Origin: Iningainema tapete BLCC-T55
GTDB taxonomy: Bacteria > Cyanobacteriota > Cyanobacteriia > Cyanobacteriales > Nostocaceae
DNA: 64,000 nt
Direction of reading: 5' to 3'
NCBI RefSeq assembly: GCF_014698965.1
Contig: NZ_JACXAE010000040.1
Span: forward strand, 1-64,000
The position numbers and the translations under genes were made by a program. The notes beneath the pieces were generated by a model. It was not told where the DNA came from. It saw only the letters and a program-made list of their open reading frames with translations, and did not search any database. Positions 63,301 through 64,000 of the stretch are shown piece by piece. Position 1 is the stretch's first letter. The number at the start of each line of letters is the position of its first letter.

Positions 63301-63667
63301 TAAAGCAGTTACTAACTAACAGAGAACCGTAGCGACAGGCGGTATCTTTTTCAGTTCGGAAGAGTTTGCCTATTTTAGCGCGTAGTTCATCATCTGCAAA
63401 GTAGTAGTTATTGCCAGAACTAAAGGCGAGTTGTCGTTTTACCTCATCGAAGGTTCTGGGTTTTAGATGTTTGGGGTCGGGGTTTTTCGAGTCAATTTTG
63501 ACCAGTACGAGAGATTCGAGTTCTTCTGGCTCAAACATGAGTTCCAGAAGAGAATTTTTGATAATTTCTGGTTCAGAAAGGAACTTTCCTTTACCGTTGT
63601 TATAAGAGCCGTCGAAAACTGGAATTTTGATGCCGATGTCTTGAATGACTTCTGTTGTTGGTATCAT
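60335..63667 (-). CDS. putative single-chain two-barrel RNA polymerase (RdRP/YonO-related)
   Basis: 1110 aa. The central motif YHQADFDGDQMVVAP has the three Asp (454, 456, 458) that bind Mg in the double-psi beta-barrel of RNA polymerase beta-prime (NADFDGDQMAVH) and in eukaryotic RdRPs (DLDGD). Upstream, GDCHGQISPSLVKLMG (about 155-170) matches the RdRP motif DGxGxIS, then RPFQFRFAWLE, AKGTLLP (200-206) and RSSIKGIKK (221-229) fit the first barrel with conserved Lys/Arg. Before the DFDGD are TRFPIVSSDNIRRY and KGVVFMQPKDAEE, like the beta-prime barrel. The C-terminal 600 aa are helical and beta-rich but unrecognised. It likely synthesises RNA (or primes DNA) for the element; template and product are unknown. 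It is monocistronic and divergent from the partial gene at the right edge. Confidence 0.82.
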   Translation of the reverse strand: MIPTTEVIQDIGIKIPVFDGSYNNGKGKFLSEPEIIKNSLLELMFEPEELESLVLVKIDSKNPDPKHLKPRTFDEVKRQLAFSSGNNYYFADDELRAKIGKLFRTEKDTACRYGSLLVSNCFKGAEQIEGLRIKIVDYNSKDPKEKAEAEKYKTGDCHGQISPSLVKLMGGLANRPFQFRFAWLENWADNPEQSLTSFLAKGTLLPNATLEAEGFDIVMDRSSIKGIKKTLLPDLIPCGEYEFPRSALGNRGNAKVIDYDNSWQFSIWYSEEALKKDLVEPTRKEAEKLAQLQRNPLALAKHIVEEYDKKQQRAREHAALSVDGSSSEENTDKNQEQQELRLVTLLRNDKFGLLIDSPFVADAMRQYVANRWCDLAIKGAFKFSSGMAMPSTDLERGTICVPHLPEGDIITTRFPIVSSDNIRRYTNVHKPELMKYKGVVFMQPKDAEEYHQADFDGDQMVVAPSKMLPHIAAETLRAGEPRRYAEVKQRPKVPYTAVKDKNGEQKYKTLSSIAAASSQNKIGLVATTIGRVQSSVPNEDENPRLFERKKTKLLNRLFIALQPEVDYQKSAERLEDVKEIDGENLLPDSKKWSEAHPSYFFDFKKDNRLYKTFPMPAEGANPINVIPREAVNPCWEATRIRHRERHEFRYLFPKETLGIDELEWAEELKKRSKQDIAAIAQRIGDDKDAFNEELGKLYDSYRAEIDELFPTPEERFRAAAATWHTQHTKLDIDSHREECLKIAKTLKITFSLEPDYELLHEALPRDVYVLQVPFGKKVNEWKESLDQKGIEYEATVHPALPLVEFALKDLSPLQIEKLEARYGNNYNDIDKIKMPDNVMIVPPADCAWVESRTEPGKAAIAYHLFMDEIVEQLQQFQLEEIKVLGIKYNDYANEDFATKKWKKQKLTLEVGTFELPESHPEFYRYNGIPIIQIDGKNLGTFAPDTPKLPIGTTFQASLSPLGAAVVLNIDPNSIRLNTDMSETQTDTTTHLNISSDWRKEMQDLLFEAVSNTYKRKQEIKPDNTETKQFKIGNSWNAYVQPNGDFFVRTESKRTICKGNIHTGEEVLPLTEAGALQLQEMIIQKQTETQLQSPVLEANSKEPKRKEMEIT

Positions 63668-63826
63668 TGTTAAATTGTTATTGATTGCTGTTGTTAACTA
63701 TAAAAATATGTATTTTCTAGCCTTCTTAACACAAGACAAGTCTATTAGTGATTAGTCGTTAGGAGGATTTTGAAGGTAAGTAAGGCAAGCAGTATTTTGA
63801 AGAAGTGATTTTAAGGGAATGCGATT

Positions 63827-64000
63827 ATGTACATCGGTAACGGGCGGGATGGAAAACCACATTTGAAAGTTTCGGACTTGGAACTGGAGGACGATGGGCT
63901 GTTGGAGGATGAAGGTGCGGGTGAAGTTGTAGAAATTTCTCCGGGCGAGCTGGAGAAGATAAAAGCAAGGAAAGGTAAAGTTAGGTTTGAGCGGGATAAT
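63827..64000 (+). CDS. partial ORF running off the right end
   Basis: 58 codons are visible from ATG 63827 (MYIGNGRDGKPHLKVSDLEL), acidic then basic, with no stop before the end of the window. A GGGA sequence 12 bases upstream may act as ribosome site. It is divergent from the polymerase-like gene with a 159-bp gap that must hold both promoters. No family is recognised. Confidence 0.5.
   Translation, partial: MYIGNGRDGKPHLKVSDLELEDDGLLEDEGAGEVVEISPGELEKIKARKGKVRFERDN

Overview
The window looks like part of a large plasmid (or plasmid-derived element) from a filamentous, probably heterocyst-forming cyanobacterium. Three things point there: many GCGATCGC (HIP1) octamers, protein families typical of Nostocales (giant WD40 STAND/NB-ARC proteins, CHAT protease, CyRepA1-type replication protein), and replication, partition-like and conjugation modules side by side. 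No rRNA, clear tRNA or CRISPR array was seen.

Layout. (1) 0.2-7.2 kb: a two-gene short prokaryotic Argonaute operon. The APAZ partner carries an adaptor-like N-terminal domain instead of a known toxic effector. A convergent 1244-aa DEAH helicase that also has a KOW domain and pentapeptide repeats follows. (2) 7.7-13.7 kb: leftward replisome genes encoding the sliding clamp (dnaN), gamma/tau (dnaX), delta (holA), a RecD-like helicase and a small SAP-like protein. (3) 13.8-18.5 kb: a decayed gene, an XRE regulator, a ParB/KorB-like protein behind twin palindromic sites, and a long protein ending in an HTH. (4) 18.7-25.5 kb: a MoxR ATPase plus VWA/metallopeptidase pair, then three 21-bp iterons flanked by TTGAGTACTCAA palindromes and the large replication initiator; this is the likely origin. 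(5) 25.6-36.8 kb: a leftward conflict/cell-death cluster (NB-ARC-WD40, small protein, CHAT protease, STAND-WD40) plus a secreted M23 peptidase gene, bracketed by 39-bp imperfect direct repeats and transposon or primase debris. (6) 38-50.2 kb: a leftward type IV secretion operon from a MobC-like protein through VirB4, B5, B6, B8, B10 and B9 equivalents; the VirB6-like gene is cut by one in-frame TAG. (7) 50.8-60.3 kb: cargo consisting of a possible toxin-antitoxin pair, GFA enzyme, acetyltransferase, CoiA-like nuclease, tyrosine recombinase, ArfB ribosome-rescue factor, RHH protein with its operator, YbjQ-like protein, several very small genes and decayed fragments. (8) 60.3-63.7 kb: an 1110-aa protein with the catalytic ADFDGD motif and further motifs of two-barrel RNA polymerases (the RdRP/YonO type).

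The two most unusual items are the single-chain RNA-polymerase-like protein and the Argonaute operon with an adaptor-APAZ protein. Both sit on one replicon about 57 kb apart; whether they are functionally connected is unknown. The replication genes suggest an element that brings its own initiator, clamp and clamp loader. The conjugation operon lacks a visible relaxase and coupling protein, which must lie outside the window or come from elsewhere. All family calls are from reading motifs by eye; no database search was run.
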